Source of the DNA: Clostridiaceae bacterium
GTDB taxonomy: Bacteria; Bacillota; Clostridia; Lachnospirales; Lachnospiraceae
Direction of reading: 5' to 3'
Assembly: GCA_009911065.1 (NCBI GenBank)
Contig: QXWR01000034.1
Coordinates: 1 to 56,281, forward strand
Length of the DNA stretch: 56,281 bases
Shown: positions 1-8,561 of the stretch, piece after piece
How the letters are laid out: each line of letters starts with the position of its first letter
Numbering within the stretch: the stretch's first letter is position 1
Made by a program: the position numbers and the translations under genes
The notes under the pieces: model-generated
What the model was told of the DNA's origin: nothing
Seen by the model: the letters and a program-made list of their open reading frames with translations, nothing else
Database searches by the model: none

Positions 1-2
1 TG

Positions 3-92
3 GAGAACTGGGAAGGGAACAGCATCCCCTCCCTGGGTGATGTGCGCTTTACGGATGGCGGCACGGAAGTTTCCCATTACGAGAAAAGTTAA
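3..92 (+). CDS. C-terminal end of an unidentified gene entering from the left edge
   Basis: An open frame enters from the left edge and gives 29 residues ending GTEVSHYEKS before a TAA. The codon choice looks coding. I do not recognise the family. It overlaps, on the opposite strand, the last codons of the ABC permease that is truncated here, so the final few residues and the stop may have been created by the same rearrangement. It could also be chance reading of a short open stretch. Confidence 0.3.
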   Translation, partial: ENWEGNSIPSLGDVRFTDGGTEVSHYEKS

Positions 93-1302
93 TCCCTGCC
101 AGGGAACACGGCGTAATCTTCCGGTACAGCTTTTTCGTGTTTCCCAGTTTCTTTATATCTGTCATAGTGGTGATCCTGACTGCTTCCACCGGGGAAACCT
201 GCATTGCAATCCGTACAGGCTTCCGTATAGACAGCATAACCGTTATTTCCATCACAAGGGCGGTAATCACCGCAAATTTAATTGTATTCGGCCAATACCA
301 ACCCCCGGGGATAAGCAGATACCCGGCAATTCCGCCGCTGATGATACCAAGAGGAATGGAAAGCAATGACAGCATCTGCCCTTCCCTGCGTACCAGACAT
401 TTCATCTGCTTTTGGGTCATGCCGATCACCCGCAGCCTCCCATATTCCTTCACCTTTCCTGTCACAGATATATAAAACAGGCTGTAGATAACCGCAGCGC
501 AGGCAATGAGAATCAAAGCGCTGATTGCTGCTGTAAGAAGTGCATTACTGGACGCATTATCAAAAGTAGTAAAATAAGAAGAACTGAATGCAATATCTGA
601 ATCGTTATAACCATAAGGTTCCAGAGCGCCAAGTATATATTGTTCCAATTCCTCCATCCCCATATTCTCACTGCCCGCCATCCGTATCAGGACAGAATAC
701 GGAATCTTCGTACCGGAAAAATACTCCTCAACAATTGCCTGGGAAACAAATGCTTCGTATGCATTATTGGCATCCTCATCCTTCACCAGTCCACAGACCG
801 TGTACATTTCAGGAATGTCCGTCCCCAGGTCAAGGGAAACTGACTGTCCCAAAACCGGTTCTATTCCCTGTTTTTCAAGATAAGAAGAAGCAATGGCGAT
901 TTCTGTTTCCTTTTGGGGAAGCCGTCCGGCTATCAGTTCATGAGAGTACATCTGAAATGCCGTTTCATCACAATAACTCACACTCAGTCTGTCCCTGCCA
1001 GTCCTCAGCTCTTTTAATGGTGCGGCAAGCGACAATCCTGCCATTTCTATATTACTATCTTCTGATAAGGCGGCAAACTGCTCCGGTTCCACAAAAAGTA
1101 CCGCTGCCTGTAAACGCCCCCTGTAGAACTGCCTGGTCTGATAACTTCCTCCAAAAATATAAAGGGCAAGTGACATGATCAGGCAGGAGGCAAGAGCAAT
1201 CGTTGTGATAAGAAAAAAATTCCGGCGTCTGTCTGCCCGGATGCTCTTGTCCGCCAGACTATGGATGATTCTGCCTGAACCGGCTGCAAATAATGATACC
1301 AT
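49..1302 (-). pseudogene. FtsX/MacB-type ABC transporter permease, N-terminal half only
   Basis: A 417-residue FtsX-type permease. One membrane segment follows the basic N-terminus (about residues 27-50). An extracytoplasmic MacB_PCD-like domain follows (about 55-250), then three membrane helices (about 258-355). The typical inter-repeat segment ending GINFSRN comes next. Permeases of this kind usually run 750-850 residues with a second large domain and more helices. Here the frame ends 8 residues after GINFSRN in unrelated sequence, so about half the protein is missing. The start has GGAGG upstream and lies 12 bp after the ATPase stop, so the two are co-transcribed. A complementary C-terminal FtsX fragment lies at 43.1 kb. 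Probably non-functional. Confidence 0.75.
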
Positions 1303-1314
1303 TGCAAAAGCCTC

Positions 1315-1980
1315 CTATTCCATGATCCTGCCATCTTCTATACGGACAATGCGATCCGCAAGAAGGGCAATCTCATTATTGTGGGTAATCATTACAATAG
1401 TTTGCTTAAACTTTTCTCCAGTGAGTTTTAAAAGCCTCAACACATCAGCGCTGCTTTTGCTGTCAAGGTTCCCGGTCGGCTCATCAGCAAGAAGGATCGC
1501 CGGCTTCGTAATCAGCGCCCTTGCGATTGCCACACGCTGCTGTTGCCCGCCGGAAAGATTATTCGGCATGCTTTTCAGCTTATCCTCCAGCGCAAGCACA
1601 TGAACCACCTCGTCCAGAAAATCCCGGTCCACGGTGCCACCATCCAGTTCCACCGGCAAAACAATGTTCTCGTACACATTCAAAATTGGAACAAGGTTAT
1701 AGTTCTGAAAAACAAATCCTATATTCCGGCGGCGAAAACGGGTAAGTTTTTCATCCTTCATCTGCGAAAGTTCCATTCCCTGGACAAGAACAGAACCGGA
1801 AGTTGGGATGTCCAATCCCCCTATCATATGTAACAAGGTTGATTTCCCAGAGCCGGAAGTACCAACTATGGCAACAAATTCCCCGTTGCCTGCTGAAAAA
1901 GATACATCTTCCACCGCGCGGGTAACATTGGGAGTTTCCCCATAGTACTTTTTTAGATGTTCTGCTTGTAAAACCTGCAT
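1315..1980 (-). CDS. ABC transporter ATP-binding protein, LolD/MacB type
   Basis: ATPase that would energise the adjacent FtsX-type permease in export or extrusion of peptides or lipid-linked substrates. Walker A is GTSGSGKST, the signature is LSGGQQQR and Walker B is ILLADEP, followed by the GNLDSKS D-loop typical of the LolD/MacB/BceA group. I start at the ATG followed by QVLQAEHLKKYYG because AGGAGG lies 8 bp upstream; a start ten codons earlier has no good ribosome site. About 221 residues, the usual length. With the partner permease truncated, this ATPase may be orphaned. Confidence 0.9.
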   Translation of the reverse strand: MQVLQAEHLKKYYGETPNVTRAVEDVSFSAGNGEFVAIVGTSGSGKSTLLHMIGGLDIPTSGSVLVQGMELSQMKDEKLTRFRRRNIGFVFQNYNLVPILNVYENIVLPVELDGGTVDRDFLDEVVHVLALEDKLKSMPNNLSGGQQQRVAIARALITKPAILLADEPTGNLDSKSSADVLRLLKLTGEKFKQTIVMITHNNEIALLADRIVRIEDGRIME

Positions 1981-2151
1981 GATAAAACCTCCTCGTATTA
2001 TATAGATCACAACTATTCTTTATCTTTAATTCCTGTAAAGCAACTGCGCCAATATTGCCAAATATATCCCTTTTCTTCCAACGCCAGACAAAACATAATT
2101 ACTCTCTGAACATTCGGTTTTGACAGCTCATCTCTGCCGTGCGGCGTTCTC

Positions 2152-2367
2152 CTACCTGATTCTTTCAAGCATCGCTGAAACAAATTGATAAGACCGCTGT
2201 ACTGCCTTATCATAATTTCTGTTGATTGCCTCCTGCCCGACCTCTTTATCATTATCGGAAATGGAACGGACAGCAATAAACGTAATCCTGTTCAGATAAC
2301 AGGCATGGGCCACAGCTGCAGTTTCCATATCAATGCACAGTGCATCCAGTATTGACAGTCCAGCCCT
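2152..2367 (-). pseudogene. C-terminal relic of an MTA/SAH nucleosidase (Pfs/MTAN)
   Basis: The frame after the lipoprotein stop reads about 71 residues containing DMETAAVAHACY and FIAVRSISD. This is the signature end of 5'-methylthioadenosine/S-adenosylhomocysteine nucleosidases and related phosphorylases (usual pattern DMEGAAVA...F..IRAISD), where the Glu binds the ribose and the Asp acts on the purine. It ends SYQFVSAMLERIR then TAG. The N-terminal two thirds of a roughly 230-residue enzyme are absent, so this is a fossil. A shorter relic of the same C-terminus lies at 18.3 kb. Confidence 0.65.
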
Positions 2368-4038
2368 TCATTTTTCTACTCGCGGCAGTTCCAGTTCTTT
2401 TTGTTCGATCGTATTCGATAGATACCGAAATGTTCCATCCGGGAATGGCTGGACTACAATCTGATTTGTGAAAGCATAATCTGAATTGTAATCGATCCAG
2501 ACTCCGTCAACATAAAGTGTGATTGTCCCATCCTCACCCTGTTTGTAATCTACCACTTCCCCAAAAGGCGGAAACTGCCTTGCAAATATCATTTCATATT
2601 CATAGCTGTCCACATCAGCACGGTAGCCGCAATGTTCCCTCACCTGTTCTACGGATACCGGGAAACAGGTTGTCATAACACGTTCATATATTTCTGCCGG
2701 TATCAACCCGCCCTCTGTCTTAAAAGGTTCATCTGTATATATTGGATATATGTCTTCAAACATGCATGGCATTAATATTTCTTCCACGTTGCTGGCGTCC
2801 CAGTTTGTCACAAGCATATTATAGTTCACAAAGCTAAGCCCATATATGTACTTTTTTGTCAGCTCCCTGCATTCATCCGACAAAGGCTTTACCCTGTAAT
2901 ACTCCCTCAGATTTCCATGTGCGATTGTTTCCGTATTTGTATAAATAAAATACCCTTTCTCTGTCAGCCTTATCTCTTCCAGATCATTGCTCCCAAAACC
3001 TTTTATTTCCGGTATGCCGCCTTCCCTCCAGCCTATCGAAACATAATGGGACTGTATTTTCCCGTTTCTATGAATAAATGTCAGCGCACCTATGTTCCCA
3101 TCCATGTATACGCTAAACACGGTAACCATTGCATCCCTTCCGGAAACATACGCAGAATAGAAATCCTGCATTTTTTGATAGTTTTCCATATTTATGTCAT
3201 CAGAAACACTCACAAGTCCCTGTTCGCCCAACCGCTTCACTACTTCTTTCCTCTGTTGATCCGAAAAACCCTCAATGCGGGAATACTCTGTTTCAGGATA
3301 CACAATTTCAGCCTCCTTATAAAGCTCCCTGCACTGCTCTGCCGCTGTCATTGCCTCGTCCCGCAAATTCTGCTCTTCTTCGGTTGTCAAAATACTGACC
3401 GGTTCCGAAGTCACGATAGGGAAAACTCTGTCCGATTCCTCATCTTCCCCTACCCCTGCGGCTTCAACTTCATCAATCAAACGCCTGCGTCCCTCCTGCA
3501 TCCGCTTTTTGGCATCTTCAGACCAGTTCTCTTCCGCATATTCCCGGAATGGAACCAGCGTTTCCTTTCCCTCCTGTACAAAGGGATAAAACAGTTCCAA
3601 TGTTTCGTTTCCCGAAGAAATTTGTGCAACGAATTTTGTTTCTATCCTTTCCGATTCCGGCTCACTGTTCATTTCCACGAGATATCCATTGATGATTTTT
3701 TCTGCCGCCTCCTTCTCCCCAGGCGATTCCAGTTCATCCCTGGCCTGCAGCATCCCCCGAATCAACGGGTCATCGATCGGTTCCCTGACCCGCTTCCAGT
3801 CTGCCTGGAATGTCATTCTCCGAACCACATATCCATCCTTTTTACTCTCTTCCGTGACAAAGACCTCACAGTTCTCCAGGTTATAACGTCCCTTCTGGGA
3901 TTCCTGCATAATACTGGTTACCTGCTCCGCTATTTCCGAATCACAGCTGTCAACAAACGCTTTCTCTTTCGAGCATCCCGCCAGACACATGGCTGTCATG
4001 ATTAAGATTATCCCGAATTTAACCCCTGCTTTGTTCAA
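2368..4038 (-). CDS. Large lipoprotein of a five-member local family
   Basis: Exported lipoprotein of unknown function, about 556 residues. I choose a TTG start (MNKAGVKFGIIL) because AAGGAG, inside the end of the upstream HAD gene, lies 9 bp before it. The signal peptide ends in the lipobox CLAGC. Residues about 30-190 are a unique extension. The rest (from about 215: SEPVSILTTEEEQNLRDEAM, then IGALTFIHRNGKIQ, WREGGIPEI, GYRADVDSYEYEMIF, DGTFRYLSNTIE) aligns along its length with the protein at 39984-41264 and with the truncated copy at 17561. The family resembles clostridial DUF6070 lipoproteins, but that assignment is from memory. Probably co-transcribed with the HAD gene. Confidence 0.75.
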   Translation of the reverse strand: MNKAGVKFGIILIMTAMCLAGCSKEKAFVDSCDSEIAEQVTSIMQESQKGRYNLENCEVFVTEESKKDGYVVRRMTFQADWKRVREPIDDPLIRGMLQARDELESPGEKEAAEKIINGYLVEMNSEPESERIETKFVAQISSGNETLELFYPFVQEGKETLVPFREYAEENWSEDAKKRMQEGRRRLIDEVEAAGVGEDEESDRVFPIVTSEPVSILTTEEEQNLRDEAMTAAEQCRELYKEAEIVYPETEYSRIEGFSDQQRKEVVKRLGEQGLVSVSDDINMENYQKMQDFYSAYVSGRDAMVTVFSVYMDGNIGALTFIHRNGKIQSHYVSIGWREGGIPEIKGFGSNDLEEIRLTEKGYFIYTNTETIAHGNLREYYRVKPLSDECRELTKKYIYGLSFVNYNMLVTNWDASNVEEILMPCMFEDIYPIYTDEPFKTEGGLIPAEIYERVMTTCFPVSVEQVREHCGYRADVDSYEYEMIFARQFPPFGEVVDYKQGEDGTITLYVDGVWIDYNSDYAFTNQIVVQPFPDGTFRYLSNTIEQKELELPRVEK

Positions 4039-4045
4039 TTTCTGT

Positions 4046-4723
4046 TCACTCCTTATCATTTTCTTCCTCGAAATCTGCATCTGGTAAGGGGGCATCTCTG
4101 AAATCCGCTATGTAAAAATCCGCCGTCTGCTCCATCTGCACCCTGTACCGGGCAGAATATTTGTCATATACAGCGCATACCAGCATTCCGGCCTGCTTCG
4201 CACTTTTGACAGCCGGCAGAACATCCTCGAAGACCAGACAGTGCTGTGGGGCTGCCCCTAACCTCTGCGCCACAAGTTCAAATACATCCGGATACTCTTT
4301 TCCACGTTTTACTTCATCCGTAGAGCAGAGAATATCAAACAATTCCAAAACAGAATTATGTTCCAGACAGGGAAGGAACAATTCTCCTGGCAGCCCTGTG
4401 GCAACCGCCAGTTTCATGCCGCGTTTTTTAAGTTCTATAAGATATTCCCATGCGTATGGCGACAGTTTCACATGATGGGTATATTCATAAACAGCCATCT
4501 CCTTCCATTCCCTGATGATATCCTCCGATTTTTCGGAAAGACCAAATAAGTCTATTGTATACTGCGCCGCTTCCTCAAAGCTGCGGGCACAGATTTCAGT
4601 CACATAGTCTGCCGGAACCAGCAGTCCACGCTTCTGCAGATAACAAATGTCAATCTTCTCCCAGACATCCATCGAATCAAGCAGTGTACCATCCAGGTCA
4701 AAAATCACGGCTTCAAACCTCAT
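4046..4723 (-). CDS. HAD-superfamily phosphatase, beta-phosphoglucomutase-like
   Basis: Haloacid-dehalogenase hydrolase acting on a phosphorylated small molecule. Motif I is DLDGTLLDS with both catalytic aspartates. Motif II is the Thr of VATG, the motif III Lys is in KRGKEYPDVF, and motif IV is FEDVLPAV. The cap inserted after motif I is helical (about residues 20-90), as in phosphoglycolate phosphatase and beta-phosphoglucomutase relatives. The start MRFEAVIFDLDG has AGGAGG 7-8 bp upstream. About 225 residues, the usual length. The exact substrate cannot be told. Its 3' end carries the ribosome site for the following lipoprotein. Confidence 0.85.
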   Translation of the reverse strand: MRFEAVIFDLDGTLLDSMDVWEKIDICYLQKRGLLVPADYVTEICARSFEEAAQYTIDLFGLSEKSEDIIREWKEMAVYEYTHHVKLSPYAWEYLIELKKRGMKLAVATGLPGELFLPCLEHNSVLELFDILCSTDEVKRGKEYPDVFELVAQRLGAAPQHCLVFEDVLPAVKSAKQAGMLVCAVYDKYSARYRVQMEQTADFYIADFRDAPLPDADFEEENDKE

Positions 4724-4816
4724 ATTTGTCCTCCTCACATAAAAACGCGGCTGGAATATCAAACAGGAAATGAACTGCCATGCACAAATCCATTATGTTT
4801 CTCTCCACAATGCAGC

Positions 4817-5419
4817 CTACTTCAAATAAGCAATTCTCCACTGCCCGACTCTCCTCAAAAAATCTCTTTCCAGGCCGTCCGGGTCCAGCTTCCCGGCAGA
4901 CAGCATCTGCCAGAGACTCTGAAACAGATAGCTGTCAATCTCCTCCAGCAGCATTCCCACGTCAATACCCGGGCGGAACACGGAAAGGTCCACGGAGTCC
5001 AGCAGCTCACCCGCTGCGTCTTCATATACTTCTTTATATGACTTCCCGGTTGCCTCCCGGATTTCCAAGGGTTCCGCAAAAAGGGCCCGTATGGAAAATA
5101 AATATTCATCAGGTGCCGTTCTCATAAACTCACATCTTGCCAGAATCTTCCGGGTCATAATCTCAAAGAAATCCGTTGTTTCCTTGTAATACTTTAATTC
5201 TATTTCACAGGATATCCTGTTGATATTCTCCCAGAGGTATAAATACAGCTCCTTCTTATTGTGGAAATAGTGGAACAGCAGGGACTTTGATATCCCGCCG
5301 GCAGCCGCAATTCGGGACATGGATGCCTTTTGGTAACTGCTGTCGGCAAATACCACATACGCAGCATTTATAATCCGCTTCTGCTTTTCCTCTGGCAGCG
5401 TAAAAAATTTCCCGTTCAT
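4817..5419 (-). CDS. TetR-family regulator (paralogue 1 of 3)
   Basis: One-component repressor, about 200 residues. The N-terminal TetR helix-turn-helix reads RIINAAYVVFADSSYQKASMSRIAAAGGISKSLLFHYFHNKKELYLYL. The ligand-binding half is all-helical. The start MNGKFFTLPEEKQ has GGGG just upstream; a longer frame overlaps the permease gene. It shares the MN.KFF.LP..KQ opening, the SLLFHYF.NKKELYLYLW block and the C-terminus GKLDPDGLE.DFLRRVGQWR.AYLK with the regulators at 11751 and 21830. It lies downstream of an ABC export module and probably controls it or itself. Confidence 0.88.
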   Translation of the reverse strand: MNGKFFTLPEEKQKRIINAAYVVFADSSYQKASMSRIAAAGGISKSLLFHYFHNKKELYLYLWENINRISCEIELKYYKETTDFFEIMTRKILARCEFMRTAPDEYLFSIRALFAEPLEIREATGKSYKEVYEDAAGELLDSVDLSVFRPGIDVGMLLEEIDSYLFQSLWQMLSAGKLDPDGLERDFLRRVGQWRIAYLK

Positions 5420-5445
5420 CGAAACCCCCTGTATCTGTTTTTTGT

Positions 5446-7038
5446 CTATAGTTTTCTCAGCAGTGATGGTCCCTGTCTGGTAAGGATCACGATACATACC
5501 GCCGCAAACAGAGCGAATACCCCTATGGGCAGCGCCAGCGCGGTCCAGGGAACTGTTTTACTGCCCAGATAATAGAATCCTGCTGCCACCCCAAGTACCG
5601 CCATGGAGCCGAACATTGCCAGTACTGTGGCCATAGACTGCTTGATAACGACCGTTTCATTCACTGCGTCAAGCTTCGGAAAGCACAGGCCCATAATCAT
5701 TCCAAAGGCAGCATGCCCTATGGCGAAAAGCATTGTGGCAATGAGCAGCACCGTCCCCTGCCGCAAAGAAAAACTAAAAGCAATCGAAATACACAGTCCG
5801 GCAATTACCGTACAGGGCAGGGTCAGCAGAAGTTGAAAGCCAACTTTAACCCAGAGCAGGGAGCTTTCCTCTATAGGGGATTCCCGCAAAATCCACAGAT
5901 ATTTTCCCTCCAGGCTGATAGAAGGCGCAGTGATGGGGCAGGTGCAGAGGCAGAAACCAATCACCACTGCCGCCATGGGAAGCAACGGTAAAGGGTACCC
6001 GGCCATTTCCACATAAGCCAACAGTTTCTCTCTCATAACCAGCGAGGCTGCCCCTGCGGCCAGCAGCATAATCAAACCAATACCGGCATTCCAGAAGTAC
6101 ATGGGCGTACCAAAAAAACGCTGCATTTCCTTTTTCAGCAAAGCCTTCTTCGGTCCGGAGGCAGTCTGTGCCGAGAGTTTGTAATTGCTCTGTACGGACC
6201 GCACGGCAAAAGCAGTCACGGCCTGACGGTATCCCCGGCCAAGGCCCATTACCACCAGGGCAAAAGGGAACACGCAGCACAGGACAAAGGCCAGCAGCAG
6301 CCCCCAGTCTCCCATAATGCCTTCCCCCATCCACAGCATGGGTGCCGCCCAGGCAAGAGAATTTTTCACTCCGACGGCATTCTCAACAAGACTGTTTATC
6401 ATACCGTTTAGATGAAACGAGAAATAGAACACTGCTGCCATGAATATTCCAATCACAATATTCTGCCCCAACGCTCTGCGGGACACCCGAACAGACAGAA
6501 AGGCCACCAGCGCCCCAAACAATACGGACAGCGCCGTATCCAGCAGCGGAAGGGCCAGCACCGCAAGCCCCAGCCGCATCCAGAACAGCAGACTAAGACC
6601 CACACCGTTTTGTGTCAGAAACGTACAGATTACCCCGGCGGGAACCAGTACAAAAATGGCGAACAGCAGGTTTTCCAGATAAATGGCAGTTACCCGGCTG
6701 GCCATCAACATGGTTGTGGGCACCGGCATACTCAACAGCAGGTCATTGTCCTTTCCGCCAAATACCACGCCCTTCACCGCAAAGGTGGTAAACAAAAGCC
6801 CGCCCACCAGTGCCACTATGCCCATGAACACAAATACCAGTACTTCCATATTGGATGGCGCCAGCGCCTTCATTAGCATATAACTGTAAAGCCCGGACAG
6901 ATACAGCCCCAGAAAGGCAATGAGAAAGACCGCGCCCAGCCCGGTAGCCGCTTTTCTCTTACTGCGTCCCCTGGAATTGGTTGAGGAAAGAAGCATGGAC
7001 CGGAGACTGACGTTTAACAGGACAAAAAATTTTTTCAT
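5446..7038 (-). CDS. ABC-2-like exporter permease, large integral membrane protein
   Basis: A 530-residue polytopic membrane protein with about 12 hydrophobic segments. It is preceded by a cytoplasmic stretch with a basic patch (SRGRSKRKAATG). It pairs with the ATPase upstream through a 4-bp ATGA overlap, which marks translational coupling. Large permeases of this layout with a CcmA-like ATPase are common in Firmicutes as ABC exporters of unknown substrate. No signature predicts the cargo. The stop overlaps the region ahead of the TetR gene, so the three genes may form one transcript. Confidence 0.82.
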   Translation of the reverse strand: MKKFFVLLNVSLRSMLLSSTNSRGRSKRKAATGLGAVFLIAFLGLYLSGLYSYMLMKALAPSNMEVLVFVFMGIVALVGGLLFTTFAVKGVVFGGKDNDLLLSMPVPTTMLMASRVTAIYLENLLFAIFVLVPAGVICTFLTQNGVGLSLLFWMRLGLAVLALPLLDTALSVLFGALVAFLSVRVSRRALGQNIVIGIFMAAVFYFSFHLNGMINSLVENAVGVKNSLAWAAPMLWMGEGIMGDWGLLLAFVLCCVFPFALVVMGLGRGYRQAVTAFAVRSVQSNYKLSAQTASGPKKALLKKEMQRFFGTPMYFWNAGIGLIMLLAAGAASLVMREKLLAYVEMAGYPLPLLPMAAVVIGFCLCTCPITAPSISLEGKYLWILRESPIEESSLLWVKVGFQLLLTLPCTVIAGLCISIAFSFSLRQGTVLLIATMLFAIGHAAFGMIMGLCFPKLDAVNETVVIKQSMATVLAMFGSMAVLGVAAGFYYLGSKTVPWTALALPIGVFALFAAVCIVILTRQGPSLLRKL

Positions 7039-7748
7039 CGCTCTCCCTCCAGTTCTAAAAATACGCTTTCCAGGGAGGAATCCCCCACCAGCTCTGTCGT
7101 GGGACCGCTTTGCACCAGTTTCCCGTTTTTAATAATGGCAATCTGGTCGCATAGCTTTTCCGCCACCTCCAGTACATGAGTGGAAAAAAATACCGCTGAC
7201 CCGCTTTGGCATAATTCTGACAGATAACCTTTCATTATATGTGCAGCCGAAGGATCCAGACCTACAAATGGTTCATCCAGAATCAGCAGCCTGGGCCGCC
7301 GGATAAAAGCAGAAATCAAAGCCAGCTTCTGCCGCATCCCATGGGAATAGCTTCCAATGGGGGAACCCAGATTGTCCGTGAGTTCAAAAGCATCGGAATA
7401 TTTGCCAATGTCTGCGGTACGCTGATCTGCAGGAATGTCATACAGATCGGCAATGAAATTAAGGTAATCAATCCCTTTCATAAACTCATAGATGTCCGGG
7501 TTGTCCGGCAGAAAAGCGGTGACACGTTTCGCCTGCACAGGAGCCTTCTTAATATCGTGGCCGTCAATGGTGATGGTGCCTTCCGTAAAGTCCATCACCC
7601 CGGCCACAGCCCGAAGGGTAGTGGTTTTACCTGCTCCGTTGTGGCCGATGAATCCATAGATCTCACCTGGCCCAACATGTAAGGTCAGGTCATCCACCGC
7701 CTTCTTCCCGCCGGGATACATTTTCGAATAATGTTCAATATGAAGCAT
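7035..7748 (-). CDS. ABC transporter ATP-binding protein, CcmA-like exporter type
   Basis: ATPase of an ABC-2 exporter, about 237 residues. Walker A is GHNGAGKTT, the signature is YSHGMRQKL and Walker B is LLILDEPFVGLDP, followed by the H-loop FFSTHVLE. AGGAGATTTC lies just before the ATG. Its last codon overlaps the permease start, giving strict coupling. Together the pair should move a hydrophobic compound or peptide out of the cell; nothing in the sequence fixes the substrate. Confidence 0.9.
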   Translation of the reverse strand: MLHIEHYSKMYPGGKKAVDDLTLHVGPGEIYGFIGHNGAGKTTTLRAVAGVMDFTEGTITIDGHDIKKAPVQAKRVTAFLPDNPDIYEFMKGIDYLNFIADLYDIPADQRTADIGKYSDAFELTDNLGSPIGSYSHGMRQKLALISAFIRRPRLLILDEPFVGLDPSAAHIMKGYLSELCQSGSAVFFSTHVLEVAEKLCDQIAIIKNGKLVQSGPTTELVGDSSLESVFLELEGER

Positions 7749-7918
7749 TAGAAATCTCCTTTCGTAACTCCGTTTCTTTCAATATGTTTACTGATTTTAT
7801 TCCAGGTAACGGCAATGCTGCTAATGTCAATATAACCATTATGGTCACAAAATACAAGTATCATTCTTATATTGCATCCATAGCAGTTCTCCTGATGACA
7901 CTACGGGCCGGACTTTAT

Positions 7919-7955
7919 GTAAAAAATAAGAGCCTCCAAATAAATCAGAAGCTCT
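7919..7955 (-). terminator. Intrinsic terminator behind ilvN
   Basis: On the minus strand AGAGCTTC and GAGGCTCT form a hairpin (7929-7955) followed by TATTTTTT (7919-7928). It ends the ilvBN transcript and separates it from the ABC exporter. Confidence 0.7.
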
Positions 7956-7999
7956 TTCCGGCGCACTGCGGCGTAAAAATATAAGATAATAACCTGCCC

Positions 8000-8048
8000 T
8001 CTCTGATTCGCTTTCTATATTATCACCCCATTGACCAATTTTGAGAAG
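8000..8048 (-). repeat. Dispersed intergenic repeat, copy A
   Basis: Minus-strand core CAAAATTGGTCAATGG followed by GGTGATAATA, 13 bp after the ilvN stop. The same core recurs at 23.43, 27.90, 27.94, 38.22 and 43.06 kb. Homology appears to continue about 25 bp further (AGAAA...AATCAGA). Confidence 0.7.
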
Positions 8049-8060
8049 CCCCATTCCTCT

Positions 8061-8561
8061 TTATCGTTCAGCTATGCTTAATGTTTCAACAGCGACACTG
8101 CCTCCCCGGACAATTTCAATTCGGTTTGCATAGCATTTCTCCAGTAACGCGATCAGATCATTATTACGGTTTTCTGTATGTACACTTTCAATCAGCACGG
8201 TCTCCGGGGAATAATCAATAACCGATACCTGAAATACTTGCGAAATCTTGAATATCCCGTCAATATCCCGATCCGAGCAGTTATTGATTCTTACAAACAT
8301 CAGCTCTTTCATATGGATCGCAATGTCTGTGTAATCAACTACCTTAATTACCTCAACACACCGGCCCAGCTGCTTTTTTACCTGTTCAAATGTTCTGTCA
8401 TCACTGGTTAAGCTGATTGTCATACGGGAAACCGTTCTGCCCTCGGTTGCCCCCACGGTCAGGCTGGCCAGGTTATAGGACTTCCCGGAAAACAGTCCCG
8501 ATATTCTGGCAAGAACCCCTACATCATTTTCAACAAATAAACAAATCCATCTCTTTTTCAT
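8061..8561 (-). CDS. ilvN: Acetolactate synthase small (regulatory) subunit
   Basis: Regulatory subunit of acetohydroxyacid synthase, which feeds valine, leucine and isoleucine synthesis and carries valine feedback inhibition. Residues 1-75 are an ACT domain with the effector-loop pattern VENDVGVLARISGLF. The C-terminal half matches the second ACT-like domain that activates the catalytic subunit. At 166 residues it has the standard length. The ATG overlaps the ilvB stop by 4 bp, so the two subunits are translationally coupled. Confidence 0.93.
   Translation of the reverse strand: MKKRWICLFVENDVGVLARISGLFSGKSYNLASLTVGATEGRTVSRMTISLTSDDRTFEQVKKQLGRCVEVIKVVDYTDIAIHMKELMFVRINNCSDRDIDGIFKISQVFQVSVIDYSPETVLIESVHTENRNNDLIALLEKCYANRIEIVRGGSVAVETLSIAER

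Larger units (their letters stand above)
7749..8060. other. 312-bp intergenic region between ilvN and the ABC exporter
   Basis: It holds the ilvN terminator (7919-7955) and one copy of the dispersed 30-60 bp repeat (about 8000-8048) just after the ilvN stop. The remaining 170 bp towards the ATPase is AT-rich and would carry the exporter promoter. I see no convincing gene here; short open frames on both strands look random. Confidence 0.5.

Noticed and set aside
2013..2276. An 87-residue minus-strand frame between the ATPase and the lipoprotein
   Set aside because: The same DNA reads as a nucleosidase remnant in another frame, which is the better explanation.
2917..4005. A 362-residue plus-strand frame opposite the lipoprotein gene
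   Set aside because: It is the complement of a gene with a signal peptide, good ribosome site and paralogues; its translation shows no domain.
6412..6876. A His/Gln-rich plus-strand frame inside the exporter permease
   Set aside because: Composition is the mirror of hydrophobic membrane codons on the other strand.
7845..8054. A minus-strand 69-residue frame behind ilvN
   Set aside because: Its start lies inside the dispersed repeat, it runs through the terminator hairpin and has no ribosome site.
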